A stretch of DNA of 38,655 nt from an uncultured Bacteroidales bacterium. Lineage in GTDB: Bacteria; Bacteroidota; Bacteroidia; Bacteroidales; Paludibacteraceae. Numbering within the stretch: the first letter of the stretch is position 1; each line of letters opens with the position of its first letter. The translations under genes were made by a program, and so were the position numbers. This document shows positions 6,444-15,386 of the stretch, piece by piece. A model generated the notes under the pieces. It worked only from the letters and a program-made list of their open reading frames with translations, was not told the origin of the DNA and searched no databases. Location: the NCBI GenBank assembly GCA_946059305.1, contig CAMGMU010000012.1, forward strand, positions 1 through 38,655, given 5' to 3'.

Positions 6444-9029
6444 GTGATACGAAAATTCTTCCTTCTTCTGGCCGCAGCAACGCTACTTGCTTCGTGCCAA
6501 CAATCCACCGCAGAAAGAGACCTTGCATCACGCCAGTCCGAGCTGCAGCAGCCCGAATTGTTTGCTATCTTCGACTCTACACTCACTTCTGCGGAGCGCG
6601 ATGCGCTCACGTTTCTCTATGCTTACATGCCTCTTCCAGACATCACGGACAACGATGGTGCGTTTTTCCTCTCCAACGTAGATTGCTCGCTTCGTGCCCG
6701 AGAGGAGATGCCTTGGGGGAAGCGGGTGCCGGAGCGCGAATGGCGACATTTCGTTTTGCCTCTGCGCGTGAACAATGAGCCGCTCGACTCCTCGCGCATC
6801 GTTTTTTACCGCGAACTCAAGCCTCGCGTAGCGAACCTGACAATGGCGGAGGCAATCTTAGAAGTCAACCATTGGTGCCACGAGCATGCCACTTATCAAC
6901 CCTCCGACGGGCGCACCTCTTCTCCGCTGCAGACAGTAAAAAGCGCGATCGGACGATGCGGAGAGGAGTCAACGTTTGCCGTAGCAGCCCTGCGCTCGGT
7001 AGGCATTCCCGCAAGGCAGGTTTATACCCCGCGATGGGCGCATACCGATGATAATCACGCGTGGGTGGAAGCGTGGGCCGATGGAGAGTGGTATTTCCTT
7101 GGCGCATGCGAACCCGAACCGGTATTGAACCTGGGTTGGTTTAATCAACCTGCTTCACGCGGCCTCTTGATGCACACCAACGTGTTCGGCAAATACGATG
7201 GCCCGGAGGATAAGGTGTCAGTAAGCAAGTGCTACACGGAAATCAACGTGACGGAAAACTACGCGCCCGTAGCACTCAACGTGGTGCGTGTGGTCGATAC
7301 GCTCGGCAAGCCGGTGAAGGATGCCGAACTGCGTTTCTGCATATATAATTACGCTGAATTTTACCCTGTTCTGACAACGCATACGGATGCCAATGGTATC
7401 GCCTGTTTGCGCAGCGGCAAAGGCGATATGGTGGCGTGGGCAATATCGGATGGACAGTATGGTTTCACCGTATGTTCGGCAGCCTCTCCAGACACAGCCT
7501 TGCTCACGCTCAACCACCGTTCAGGCGAGCGCTATCACGCGGAGTTGTTTATCACTCCCCCACCCGCTCGCAATACCCTGCCGGAGGTCAGTCTTGAGGC
7601 CCGCGAGCAATGCAACGAGCGCCTTGCTAAAGAGGATTCCATCCGCAATGCGTATATCCAAACATTTGATACATCCACTCCCCTGCTCGCTGCTTCAAGG
7701 GGCAATCACGATATTATCAAAACGTTCCTCGCGGAGGCAGAAGACCCGGCCTTTGCCGCTGCTATCGTACAGCATCTTTGGGCCAAAGACAAGCGCGATA
7801 TCACGCTCTGTAACCTCCTCGACATGTATGACCACGGCCGTTTATCAGCTTGCTCCATAGCGCTCAGCGAAGAAGAACAGCAGGCATATGTAGTGCAGCA
7901 ACGTGTGATGACGGAAGCGCTCACGCCCTATCGCGGAGCCCTTCTGCAAGCCATTCCCGACTCCCTTCAGCAGCTCTTCCGCTCCGACGTACGGCAGATT
8001 GCGGAGTGGACGCGCACGCATATCCGCATTGACAACAGCTGGAACCCGCAGCACCTGAAGATGGCCCCCATCTCCGTATGGCGCTATCGCGTGACCGACA
8101 ACGTCAGTCGCGACATTTTCTTCGTAGCCCTCGCCCGCACGTTTCATCACCCCGCCGAAGTCAACCCCATCACAGGACGCGTACGGTACCTCACGGAAGA
8201 CGGTTGGGCAGAGCCGAGGTTTAGCGACGCTTCTACAGCAGTTGGCGATGGCATTAAAGACGCCAATGATATTGGCGCAGAACAGCCGCTAACGCTACTA
8301 TCGGAGGCATCGGATGGCGATTCGTATCGCTATTATTCGCATTTCTCCATCTGCCGACTGAATGCTCTCGCACCGCGCCAACTGGAGTATCCTGAAGATG
8401 CTACGCTCGCTGAGATGCAAGCTAACAAACCGATGCTGGCTCCCGGCGATTACCTGCTCATCACGGGTAGCCGCCTTGCCAATGGTGCCGTGATGGTGAA
8501 CATCGAAGCGTTCCCCGTAACGGATGCGCCCGTAAGCGTGCCGTTCAACCTACGCCAATCCACCGATCAGGTGATGGTGATTGGTTCGTTTAATTCTGAA
8601 AACCGCTATCAGCCGTATGCTCCCGCAAGCGGCATGGTGGGCGAACAAAAGTCGATTCTTTCTACTACCGGTCGCGGCTATTTCATCTGCGGAACCATAG
8701 CTCCCAACAACGAGCCCTCCACCCATATGCTCCATGATCTGGAAGCCGCTCGAAGAGAAATCAACAAGCAGGAAATCGCAATCGTATTGCTGTTTGAGAG
8801 CCTTGAATCCGCCCGTAAGTTCCGCTTTGAGGAGTTCCCGAACCTGCCAGACAACTGCTATTTTGGCATTGCTGATGCGACCGTAATAACCGAACTTTGC
8901 GGAGCAAACAAGTCACAAGCCATCCCCACCATCGTGATAGCCGATACGTTTAACCGGGTCGTATTCCGCCGCACAGGCTACACGATTGGGCTCGGCGACC
9001 AATTGCTGGATTGCTTAAAGCGATTGTAA
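6444..9029 (+). CDS. Transglutaminase-like lipoprotein
   Basis: 861 residues from GTG 6444, chosen because MIRKFFLLLAAATLLASCQQ is a complete lipoprotein signal (lipobox LASC, Cys18) and no ATG is near. Residues about 125-225 form a transglutaminase/protease-like core: RCGEESTFAVAALRSVGIPAR (Cys172) and DDNHAWVEAWADGEWYFLG (His205), then ACEPEP where the third catalytic acid would lie. Residues about 262-350 look like a carboxypeptidase-regulatory-like beta domain (VRVVDTLGKPVKDAELRF, TDANGIACLRSGKGD). The C-terminal about 110 residues (IAIVLLFESLESARKF to the end) look thioredoxin-like but lack a CxxC. Probably periplasmic or surface-attached with a peptidase or binding role; no substrate is indicated. 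Last gene of the plus-strand run, convergent with the ABC exporter. Confidence 0.85.
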   Translation: MIRKFFLLLAAATLLASCQQSTAERDLASRQSELQQPELFAIFDSTLTSAERDALTFLYAYMPLPDITDNDGAFFLSNVDCSLRAREEMPWGKRVPEREWRHFVLPLRVNNEPLDSSRIVFYRELKPRVANLTMAEAILEVNHWCHEHATYQPSDGRTSSPLQTVKSAIGRCGEESTFAVAALRSVGIPARQVYTPRWAHTDDNHAWVEAWADGEWYFLGACEPEPVLNLGWFNQPASRGLLMHTNVFGKYDGPEDKVSVSKCYTEINVTENYAPVALNVVRVVDTLGKPVKDAELRFCIYNYAEFYPVLTTHTDANGIACLRSGKGDMVAWAISDGQYGFTVCSAASPDTALLTLNHRSGERYHAELFITPPPARNTLPEVSLEAREQCNERLAKEDSIRNAYIQTFDTSTPLLAASRGNHDIIKTFLAEAEDPAFAAAIVQHLWAKDKRDITLCNLLDMYDHGRLSACSIALSEEEQQAYVVQQRVMTEALTPYRGALLQAIPDSLQQLFRSDVRQIAEWTRTHIRIDNSWNPQHLKMAPISVWRYRVTDNVSRDIFFVALARTFHHPAEVNPITGRVRYLTEDGWAEPRFSDASTAVGDGIKDANDIGAEQPLTLLSEASDGDSYRYYSHFSICRLNALAPRQLEYPEDATLAEMQANKPMLAPGDYLLITGSRLANGAVMVNIEAFPVTDAPVSVPFNLRQSTDQVMVIGSFNSENRYQPYAPASGMVGEQKSILSTTGRGYFICGTIAPNNEPSTHMLHDLEAARREINKQEIAIVLLFESLESARKFRFEEFPNLPDNCYFGIADATVITELCGANKSQAIPTIVIADTFNRVVFRRTGYTIGLGDQLLDCLKRL

Positions 9030-9051
9030 AAATTTGTAATAAGAAACAAAG

Positions 9052-9083
9052 ACGCCTGATGCGTATGGGAACGCGTTAGGCGT
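9052..9083. terminator. Bidirectional hairpin between convergent genes
   Basis: ACGCCT (9052-9057) pairs with AGGCGT (9078-9083), with inner pairing around TGCGT and ACGCG; GTTT follows on the plus strand. It separates the transglutaminase-like gene from the convergent ABC gene. The right arm belongs to a 31-bp step direct repeat (9061 and 9092, about 21 of 25 bases alike). Confidence 0.55.
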
Positions 9084-9121
9084 GTTTATTAGCGTATGCG
9101 AGCGCGTTAGGCGCGTGTGTG

Positions 9122-11023
9122 TTATGCGTTTTGGAGTTCAATGAGGCGAGCGTAATAGCCTCCGAGCTTGAGTAGCTGGGCATGTGTTCCGCGCTCAACG
9201 ATACGTCCTTCATGCAGCACGCAGATGAGGTCGGCATTACGCACGGTGGATAAGCGATGCGCAACGACCAATCGGGTGGTAGCTAACGCGTGTTTGTTAC
9301 CTGCCTCGTGGTGCGTAAGCAGGTTATCCAGGGCCTGCTGAACGAGTTGCTCTGACTCCGAATCCAGCGCAGAAGTAGCCTCATCGAGGATGAGTATCTC
9401 GGGATTGCGGAGGATGGCTCGCGCGATAGAGAGGCGCTGCCGTTGCCCTCCTGAGAGACGTGAACCACGGTCGCCAATCACCGTAAAGAAACCATCGGGC
9501 GTAGCCTCAATAAATGCCAGCGCATTCGCCAATCGGGCTGCTTCACGCACCGCAGTCATCATCGCTTCCTCTGAAGGATAGGCATCGGGCGACATGCCGA
9601 AAAGGATATTATTGAGAATGGTATCATTAAACAACACCGCATCCTGATTCACGTTGCCCATCAGACTGCGTAAATCGCGGGTGGAGAACTCGCGGATATC
9701 GATTCCACCTACCATAACGGTCCCTTCTTGCGGGTCAAAAAAGCGCGGCAGGAGGTCGAGTAAGGTGGTTTTTCCACTCCCCGATTGTCCAACAAACGCA
9801 ATCGTTTGCCCACGCTGGATATCGAGTTGGATATCTTGCAAAACGGGGATTCCCGGCGTGTATGCAAACGATACGTTATGATAGCTGATTAGGGGCGCAT
9901 CTGCATGCATCTCTTCCAGCGAACGGGGCTTTTCGGGCTCTTTCACATTCGATTCCGAACGCAGAATCATGTCGATTCTTTCGAGCGAAGCCATGCCCTT
10001 TCTTACGGCATAGGAAGCCTTACTGAGGTCCTTGGCGGGATTGATGATGCTATAGAAAATCACGAGGTAATAGATGAATACTGCCGCATCGATAGCAGAG
10101 GTTTCACTCAGAATAAGGCTACCTCCAAACCAGAGCAACACCGCTATCAATCCCGTTCCCAAAAACTCCGATACAGGATGAGCTAACACGTATTTGCGGT
10201 TGATTCGGTTAAACGTTTGCCTGGTGAGGTTATTGCGTTTTAAGAAACTTTCTGATAGTTGCTGCTCCGCATTGAAGGCTTTCACCACGCGCAATCCTCC
10301 GAGCGTCTCTTCGATATCCGCCAAGAGGTCTGCCGTCAGTTCCTGCCCTCGGGTAGAACGTCGCTTGAGCGAACGTCCAATGCGTCCGATAAGCAGTCCC
10401 GCCACCGGCAAGAGCAAGAGCACAAACAGCGTGAGTTGCCAGGAGATGCAAAACAGGGTAATCAGGTAAATGCCAATCATGATAGGGTCTTTAAAGAGCA
10501 TGTCGAGCGACGACATGATAGACACCTCCACCTCGTTGACATCCGATGTCATGCGCGACATGATATCTCCCTTCCTCTGCTCGGTGAAATAGCCAATGGG
10601 GAGCGAGAGAATCTTATCGTAGAGCTGCTGCCTGAGGTCTCGTAGCACGCCCGTACGAATAGGAATCATGAAGAACGACGCAAAGAAAGCCGCAGCGCAT
10701 TTTAAACCGGTCATCATCACCAAAAACACGCCCAAAAGGAACAGCACCATCCCGGCTCCACCCTGCATAATCTGCAGCGAAATCCAGCAATAGAGGTTGT
10801 TTTTGAGCACCTGCATTACGGCTTCCAATCCATTTGCCCACACGACAGGCTGGTAGGTTTCGATGCCGGCATTGATACCAAAGAGAATTTGAAGCACGGG
10901 AATGATGGCGGCAAACGAGAACAGGCTCAACACGGTGCTGAGCAGGTTGAAGCATATGTTGAGCGCCAATTGTCCGCGATATGGAGGGATAAACCGGCGT
11001 AAGAGACGGAAGAAATTATTCAT
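9122..11023 (-). CDS. MsbA-like lipid ABC exporter (fused permease and ATPase)
   Basis: 633 residues. N-terminal ABC_membrane domain (about 15-345) with six hydrophobic segments, then the ATPase: Walker A GQSGSGKTT (412-420), Q-loop around NVNQDAVLF, signature LSGGQRQR (523-530), Walker B ILILDEATSALD (543-554) and H-loop VAHRLST (His589). Works as a homodimer in the inner membrane. Its start overlaps the lpxK stop by 4 bp, so translational coupling and a role in flipping lipid A are likely; drug export cannot be excluded. About 13 extra residues (HHEAGNKHALATT) lie between the D-loop helix and the H-loop strand compared with typical MsbA, perhaps another small insertion. Last gene of the envelope operon. 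Confidence 0.9.
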   Translation of the reverse strand: MNNFFRLLRRFIPPYRGQLALNICFNLLSTVLSLFSFAAIIPVLQILFGINAGIETYQPVVWANGLEAVMQVLKNNLYCWISLQIMQGGAGMVLFLLGVFLVMMTGLKCAAAFFASFFMIPIRTGVLRDLRQQLYDKILSLPIGYFTEQRKGDIMSRMTSDVNEVEVSIMSSLDMLFKDPIMIGIYLITLFCISWQLTLFVLLLLPVAGLLIGRIGRSLKRRSTRGQELTADLLADIEETLGGLRVVKAFNAEQQLSESFLKRNNLTRQTFNRINRKYVLAHPVSEFLGTGLIAVLLWFGGSLILSETSAIDAAVFIYYLVIFYSIINPAKDLSKASYAVRKGMASLERIDMILRSESNVKEPEKPRSLEEMHADAPLISYHNVSFAYTPGIPVLQDIQLDIQRGQTIAFVGQSGSGKTTLLDLLPRFFDPQEGTVMVGGIDIREFSTRDLRSLMGNVNQDAVLFNDTILNNILFGMSPDAYPSEEAMMTAVREAARLANALAFIEATPDGFFTVIGDRGSRLSGGQRQRLSIARAILRNPEILILDEATSALDSESEQLVQQALDNLLTHHEAGNKHALATTRLVVAHRLSTVRNADLICVLHEGRIVERGTHAQLLKLGGYYARLIELQNA

Positions 11024-12141
11024 TTTTTAGAAATGCGACTGTACTCGCTTACGTAGCGCAGCACGCGGCTGTCAAAGGTATTTGTATCTTGAGAGAAATC
11101 CACTTCAATCGGTAAGAACCACATCCTCGCACGCATGGTCTCTGGCACAATGCCCGCATCACGGAGCCTTACGGCATCCTTCTCCGTAGTCAGTACCACC
11201 GCCTCTTCATGCAACCGGCTCATCTCAGCCTGAATGCGCTGGATATCTTTACGCGAATAGGCATGATGGTCAGGGAAGATCATTTCCGCTTCTACCCTGT
11301 CTCCAGCATACTCGCGAAAGTATTTGGGCGCAGCTATTCCCGCCAGGAGCAAGATAGGCGCGCCAGTGGGGAACACCGCCCGCTGTGCATTGTTGAGTGC
11401 TGAAGAATCAGCAGCCAGAGGCGCGTTGCTGAGTGCCGAAGAATCAGCAGCCAGAGGCGCGGTTTCGTCAAACACCGGCTTTGGCTCCATATAGCGCACG
11501 CTCGAGAAAACCAAATCCTGAAACGTAGCGCAATGGAGAGAAGAGGTGATGATCCTTCGGTCAATGGGTTGCATCTTAGGTGGACATTTCGTTACGACCA
11601 CTATATCCGCCCGATGGGCACCATAAGCGTGTTCGCGCAACCGGCCGTAGGGCAACAGATGGTCGTTGACGTAGAGATTATCCGCGGGGGTGAGGAGAAT
11701 CTGCAACCCACATTTCACTTTTCGGTGCTGAAAAGCATCGTCGAGAATAATCACATCCAAATCGGGGAACTGACGCGTGAGCCTGCGAATAGCAGCCGCT
11801 CGTTTTTCGGCTACTACTATCTTGGCTTCAGGGAACTTACGTTGCATCTGCCTCGGTTCGTCGCCTATGGAAGCAGCCGTAGCATGCTCATCGGCAAGGA
11901 TGAATCCTTTGGTTTTGCGCTTATATCCTCGCGAGAGTATAGCCACCTTATAGCCCGCTTTCAGGAGGAGCTTAGTAAGGTATTCCACGTGGGGCGTTTT
12001 GCCCGTGCCTCCCACTACCAAGTTGCCCACAGCAATAGTGGGCAACTTGGGAGTATAGACATAAAGCAAGTGTTCGTCATACAGCATGTTGCGCAGCATG
12101 ACCAACAACCCATATATCCATGAGAGCAGGCGCTTAATCAT
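11020..12141 (-). CDS. lpxK: Tetraacyldisaccharide 4'-kinase LpxK with a duplicated 12-residue insert
   Basis: 373 residues. It phosphorylates the 4'-position of the lipid A disaccharide at the inner membrane. The N-terminal hydrophobic region and IAVGNLVVGGTGKTPH (P-loop GGTGKT 44-49) are typical, as are ILSRGYKRKTKGF, GDEPRQM, VIILDDAFQHRKV and LLPYGRLREH. Residues about 227-252 contain APLAADSSALSN followed by a near-identical second copy, encoded by a 36-bp tandem repeat (11390-11461). The family normally has a short connection there before the ILLLAGIA strand, so I read this as a loop expansion with the core intact. The stop overlaps the ABC exporter start by 4 bp, and sppA ends 12 bp upstream. 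Confidence 0.95.
   Translation of the reverse strand: MIKRLLSWIYGLLVMLRNMLYDEHLLYVYTPKLPTIAVGNLVVGGTGKTPHVEYLTKLLLKAGYKVAILSRGYKRKTKGFILADEHATAASIGDEPRQMQRKFPEAKIVVAEKRAAAIRRLTRQFPDLDVIILDDAFQHRKVKCGLQILLTPADNLYVNDHLLPYGRLREHAYGAHRADIVVVTKCPPKMQPIDRRIITSSLHCATFQDLVFSSVRYMEPKPVFDETAPLAADSSALSNAPLAADSSALNNAQRAVFPTGAPILLLAGIAAPKYFREYAGDRVEAEMIFPDHHAYSRKDIQRIQAEMSRLHEEAVVLTTEKDAVRLRDAGIVPETMRARMWFLPIEVDFSQDTNTFDSRVLRYVSEYSRISKK
11390..11461 (-). repeat. 36-bp tandem duplication inside lpxK
   Basis: Units 11390-11425 and 11426-11461 differ at 2 of 36 positions and keep the reading frame. High identity suggests recent duplication. Confidence 0.9.
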
Positions 12142-12153
12142 TCAGAAGAGGTA

Positions 12154-13941
12154 TTATTCTATAGTAATGTCATACGGGATGCGCGCCTGTATCGGATCAG
12201 CCTTCTGCATTTTCTCCAACGCTTTCAGACTTTCGCAGGCCGCTTTACCGATGCGCATTTCCAACGCTTTCTCTGCGCGAACCGACGGCATGAAAGCAGC
12301 CACAGTGGAGGAGAAAGCATTCAGCAGTTTGGTCATCATATCCTCTTCTTCAGGATATTCCGTCAACGTATAATCGTCGTCTATATCCGCGAGTTCAGCC
12401 GCTTTATCTATAGCCGCAGCTATTCCTCCGATGGAATCCACCAGCCCGATTTCGAGTGCTCTAACACCCGACCAAACGCGGCCTTCTCCGATAGCCTTAA
12501 TCTGGTCTTGGGTCATGCCTCTTCCTTCTGCGCAACGGAGCGTAAAGAGATCGTAACCGCGATTAATTTCGGCTTGCATCAATGCGCGTTCTTCTTTCGA
12601 CATCCCTTTGAGCACCATATTGCTCTGCAAATCAGCCAACTGATTGGTTTTTACGCCATCAAAATCCAATCCCACCATATCGGCCGTTCCTGCCAGACAG
12701 GGAATCATACCGAAGATGCCAATCGAACCGGTAAGAGTGGTTCTTTCGGCAAAGATATAGTCCGCCATGCAAGACATATAATATCCACCAGAAGCGGCGT
12801 AATCACCCATAGAAACGACCAGGGGTTTCTTCTCCTTGAGCAGCATGAGCGCATGGTGCATTTGCTCGCTGGCGTAAGCCGATCCGCCTCCGGAATTGAT
12901 GCGCAGCACCACTGCTTTCACATCGTCGTCTTCAGCCAACGCATTGATTTCCTTCACCATTCTTTTACCTACAATCCCATCGCCAGATTCATCGGTAATA
13001 TCTCCCTCAGCATAGAGTACAGCCACCTCGCTGGATACGGCAGGCTTCGTAGTCTGAGGCAGACAAGCAGAAGTAAGCAACACATAATCTTCGGTGCCGG
13101 TCAATTCAGTAAGCACCGTATCCATATCCTGCATGTAGCATAGCGAATCAACCAGGCCTGTAGTCACGTAATCAGCTTGAGGCTGGAAAGCCATGTATCG
13201 GTCAGCCAGGTTGTTGAGCTCGCTGATGGATATACCTCTTGAGGCACTCACAGCCTCCAACTGCTCGGCCCATACATCATCGAGCAACACCTGATACTGA
13301 AGCCTGTTGGCATCAGACATTTCCGTAAGGATATACGGCTCAACGGCCGACTTAAACGTACCTACTTTCACTACCTGCATCTCGATGCCGAGTTTCTTCA
13401 GCATCCTCGGATAGAAGTCCATCGTAATAGCCAGACCGTGCCAATCAATAGAGCCATTGCTGTTTACAAACAGCTTATCCGCGCACGAAGCCAGATAATA
13501 GGAGGTCTGCGAATAATGGTCAGCATATGCAACGATGAACTTGCCCGACTGCTTAAAGTCCACAAGCGCCCTGCGCAGCGCCTCTGCCGTAGCACGCCCC
13601 ATAGCCAACGAACCGCCTCGGAGGTAGATTCCATCTATATTGGGGTCCTCAGCCGCAATCTGAATATTTTGGAGCAGATTATTGAGTCCGTATTTCGCTG
13701 TTTCATCCTGCCCAAAAGCCTGCTTCATGGCAGATGCATATTCATCATCTACAACGCGCTCCGAAACCGTGCCGTTCATATCAATGCAATACACGCTGTG
13801 GGCTTCCGTTTTCTCCACAGAAGAAGACGCAGACATACTTGCTACTCCAATAATCGCCATCACCAAAATAAACGCGTAAATGGCAACGAAAATAAACAAT
13901 CCAACGACCGTTGCCATTGCGTATTTAAAAAATGCTTTCAT
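12154..13941 (-). CDS. sppA: Signal peptide peptidase SppA, long (67K) type
   Basis: 595 residues, the two-domain length of the Gram-negative form. One N-terminal membrane helix (about 8-35) anchors it in the inner membrane facing the periplasm. The general base lysine is in VGTFKSAVEPY (K197) of the first domain and the nucleophilic serine in MGDYAASGGYYM (S384) of the second, matching the Ser-Lys dyad split between domains. LRINSGGGSAYASEQ and TGSIGIFGMIP are conserved. It degrades cleaved signal peptides and possibly other membrane fragments. The start overlaps the deacetylase stop by 4 bp, and lpxK follows after 12 bp, so it belongs to the envelope operon. Confidence 0.95.
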   Translation of the reverse strand: MKAFFKYAMATVVGLFIFVAIYAFILVMAIIGVASMSASSSVEKTEAHSVYCIDMNGTVSERVVDDEYASAMKQAFGQDETAKYGLNNLLQNIQIAAEDPNIDGIYLRGGSLAMGRATAEALRRALVDFKQSGKFIVAYADHYSQTSYYLASCADKLFVNSNGSIDWHGLAITMDFYPRMLKKLGIEMQVVKVGTFKSAVEPYILTEMSDANRLQYQVLLDDVWAEQLEAVSASRGISISELNNLADRYMAFQPQADYVTTGLVDSLCYMQDMDTVLTELTGTEDYVLLTSACLPQTTKPAVSSEVAVLYAEGDITDESGDGIVGKRMVKEINALAEDDDVKAVVLRINSGGGSAYASEQMHHALMLLKEKKPLVVSMGDYAASGGYYMSCMADYIFAERTTLTGSIGIFGMIPCLAGTADMVGLDFDGVKTNQLADLQSNMVLKGMSKEERALMQAEINRGYDLFTLRCAEGRGMTQDQIKAIGEGRVWSGVRALEIGLVDSIGGIAAAIDKAAELADIDDDYTLTEYPEEEDMMTKLLNAFSSTVAAFMPSVRAEKALEMRIGKAACESLKALEKMQKADPIQARIPYDITIE

Positions 13942-14738
13942 AATATAGTATATTTGTTTCTGATTATCTTTTTCTTCATCTCGTTTTTGATGGGCTGCAT
14001 GAGGTATTCAGTCCACCAAATCAAGCGGTTGTCAGTCCATCGCTGCGGATGGGTGGTTATCAAGATGGAATGGGGTTGCTCAGCAAACGTTTGCTGAATC
14101 TTCGGCAAGCCTTGGATGAGCTGCTGAGTGGTATGGAACACCAGCCCGCAGGCCGTCCATTGGTCTTGAAACTGCGGAATCTTATCTCTCACCGACGACA
14201 GAAACCCATCCCAGCATCTGCCCGTATCGGTGAGGTAGAAGACTTTGCTGTAATCGAGGTCGAGATAAGGCTCTGTAGTGATGCCAAGTGCATGGTAATT
14301 ATGCGTATCCCATAAGGCTTTTCCATCGAACGGTGAAGTGGGTGCGCCATGCATACAGATGGTGCTTACCGGATAAAACGTCCGGAAATAAGCCAGTTGT
14401 TCGCGGAAATGCGTAAACGCTTTATCCGCATCCCCTTGGGCTAATCGCATATCCTCGTAGTGATATCCGAGTTCATGCCCGAGCGCTGCAATCTGGCGCA
14501 TCACAAAGGGTTGCTTAGGGTCGTTCAGACTCCTGAAATAATAGGTGGCTTTGATGCCCAAATGTCGCTCAATTCGCGCAATCGGGAGGGCCATAAGCGG
14601 ACGTTTATCCACATCATGGCGCAAGCACACCACCTTCTTTCCCTGCTGCTCGGCAAATGCCTCCATCGGTACAAACGTATAGCCAGCATCGCGGAGAGCG
14701 ATGAGCAAGAGATGGTATTGATGCGGCGTAAAATCCAT
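13938..14738 (-). CDS. Polysaccharide deacetylase family (NodB-like) protein
   Basis: 266 residues without a signal peptide. VVCLRHDVDKRP (HDVD 41-44) is the metal and catalytic Asp motif of the NodB fold, GIKATYYFRSL follows as in other family members, and GHELGYHYED (about 87-96) carries histidines suited to the metal site. TICMHGAPTSPFDG and the late ITTHPQRW block complete it. These proteins hydrolyse N- or O-acetyl groups from glycans, but cytoplasmic Bacteroidota versions are often uncharacterised. The C-terminal end is basic (IKNEMKKKIIRNKY). It lies between rnhB (12 bp upstream) and sppA (4-bp overlap). The activity on lipid A or capsule suggested by the neighbours is inference only. 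Confidence 0.8.
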   Translation of the reverse strand: MDFTPHQYHLLLIALRDAGYTFVPMEAFAEQQGKKVVCLRHDVDKRPLMALPIARIERHLGIKATYYFRSLNDPKQPFVMRQIAALGHELGYHYEDMRLAQGDADKAFTHFREQLAYFRTFYPVSTICMHGAPTSPFDGKALWDTHNYHALGITTEPYLDLDYSKVFYLTDTGRCWDGFLSSVRDKIPQFQDQWTACGLVFHTTQQLIQGLPKIQQTFAEQPHSILITTHPQRWTDNRLIWWTEYLMQPIKNEMKKKIIRNKYTIL

Positions 14739-14750
14739 ATTCTCTACAGA

Positions 14751-15350
14751 TTACGAAAGTTTCAAGTTAAACGATTTACGATGATAGGGCGTAGGGCCGA
14801 ACTCACGGAGCGCCTCATAATGCTTTTTCGTGGGGTAACCTTTGTTGTCGTCCCAGCCATATTGGGGATACTCCTGATGGAGGCGTATCATATAATCGTC
14901 GCGATAGGTTTTAGCGAGCACGGAAGCCGCAGCAATCGACATAAAGGTTGCATCTCCGTGCACCACTGTATCGGCTTGCACAGCCATCAGTTCGCCTTCG
15001 GGCACGTATGGTCGCCATTTATTTCCATCCACGATGATGTGCTGCGGACGGACACATAGTTTATCCAAGGCTCGCTGCATGCCCGTGATAGAGGCTTGCA
15101 GGATATTGATGCGGTCAATCTCCTCCGGCGTAACCTCCGCCACTGCCCACGCTATTGCCTCGCGCTCAATCAGTTGACGAAGAGCATAGCGTTGCTTTTC
15201 TGTGAGTTGCTTAGAGTCGTTGAGCTCTTCGCAGCAGAAGTCAGGAGGCAGGATTACAGCTGCAGCAAACACGCTTCCGGCCAACGGACCTCTGCCCGCC
15301 TCGTCGCAACCAGCCTCAACTACTTCTTTTATCATATATTGACGCAACAT
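14751..15350 (-). CDS. rnhB: Ribonuclease HII
   Basis: 199 residues. It cuts RNA in RNA-DNA hybrids, including single ribonucleotides. EAGCDEAGRGPLAGSV carries the catalytic Asp-Glu pair (D16 E17), HIIVDGNKW the third acid, and GDATFMSIAAASVLAKTYRD the fourth plus the conserved serines. GWDDNKGYPTKKHYEAL and TPYHRKSF are the family's C-terminal blocks. ATG at 15350 is used here; a second ATG at 15335 (MIKEVVEAG) would also give a full protein. It stands 36 bp after the Omp85 gene and 12 bp before the deacetylase, so it is most likely inside the operon although its job is unrelated to the envelope. Confidence 0.95.
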   Translation of the reverse strand: MLRQYMIKEVVEAGCDEAGRGPLAGSVFAAAVILPPDFCCEELNDSKQLTEKQRYALRQLIEREAIAWAVAEVTPEEIDRINILQASITGMQRALDKLCVRPQHIIVDGNKWRPYVPEGELMAVQADTVVHGDATFMSIAAASVLAKTYRDDYMIRLHQEYPQYGWDDNKGYPTKKHYEALREFGPTPYHRKSFNLKLS

Positions 15351-15386
15351 ATCCGAAAAAACTACAATTCTCTTGTTTATCAGCCA

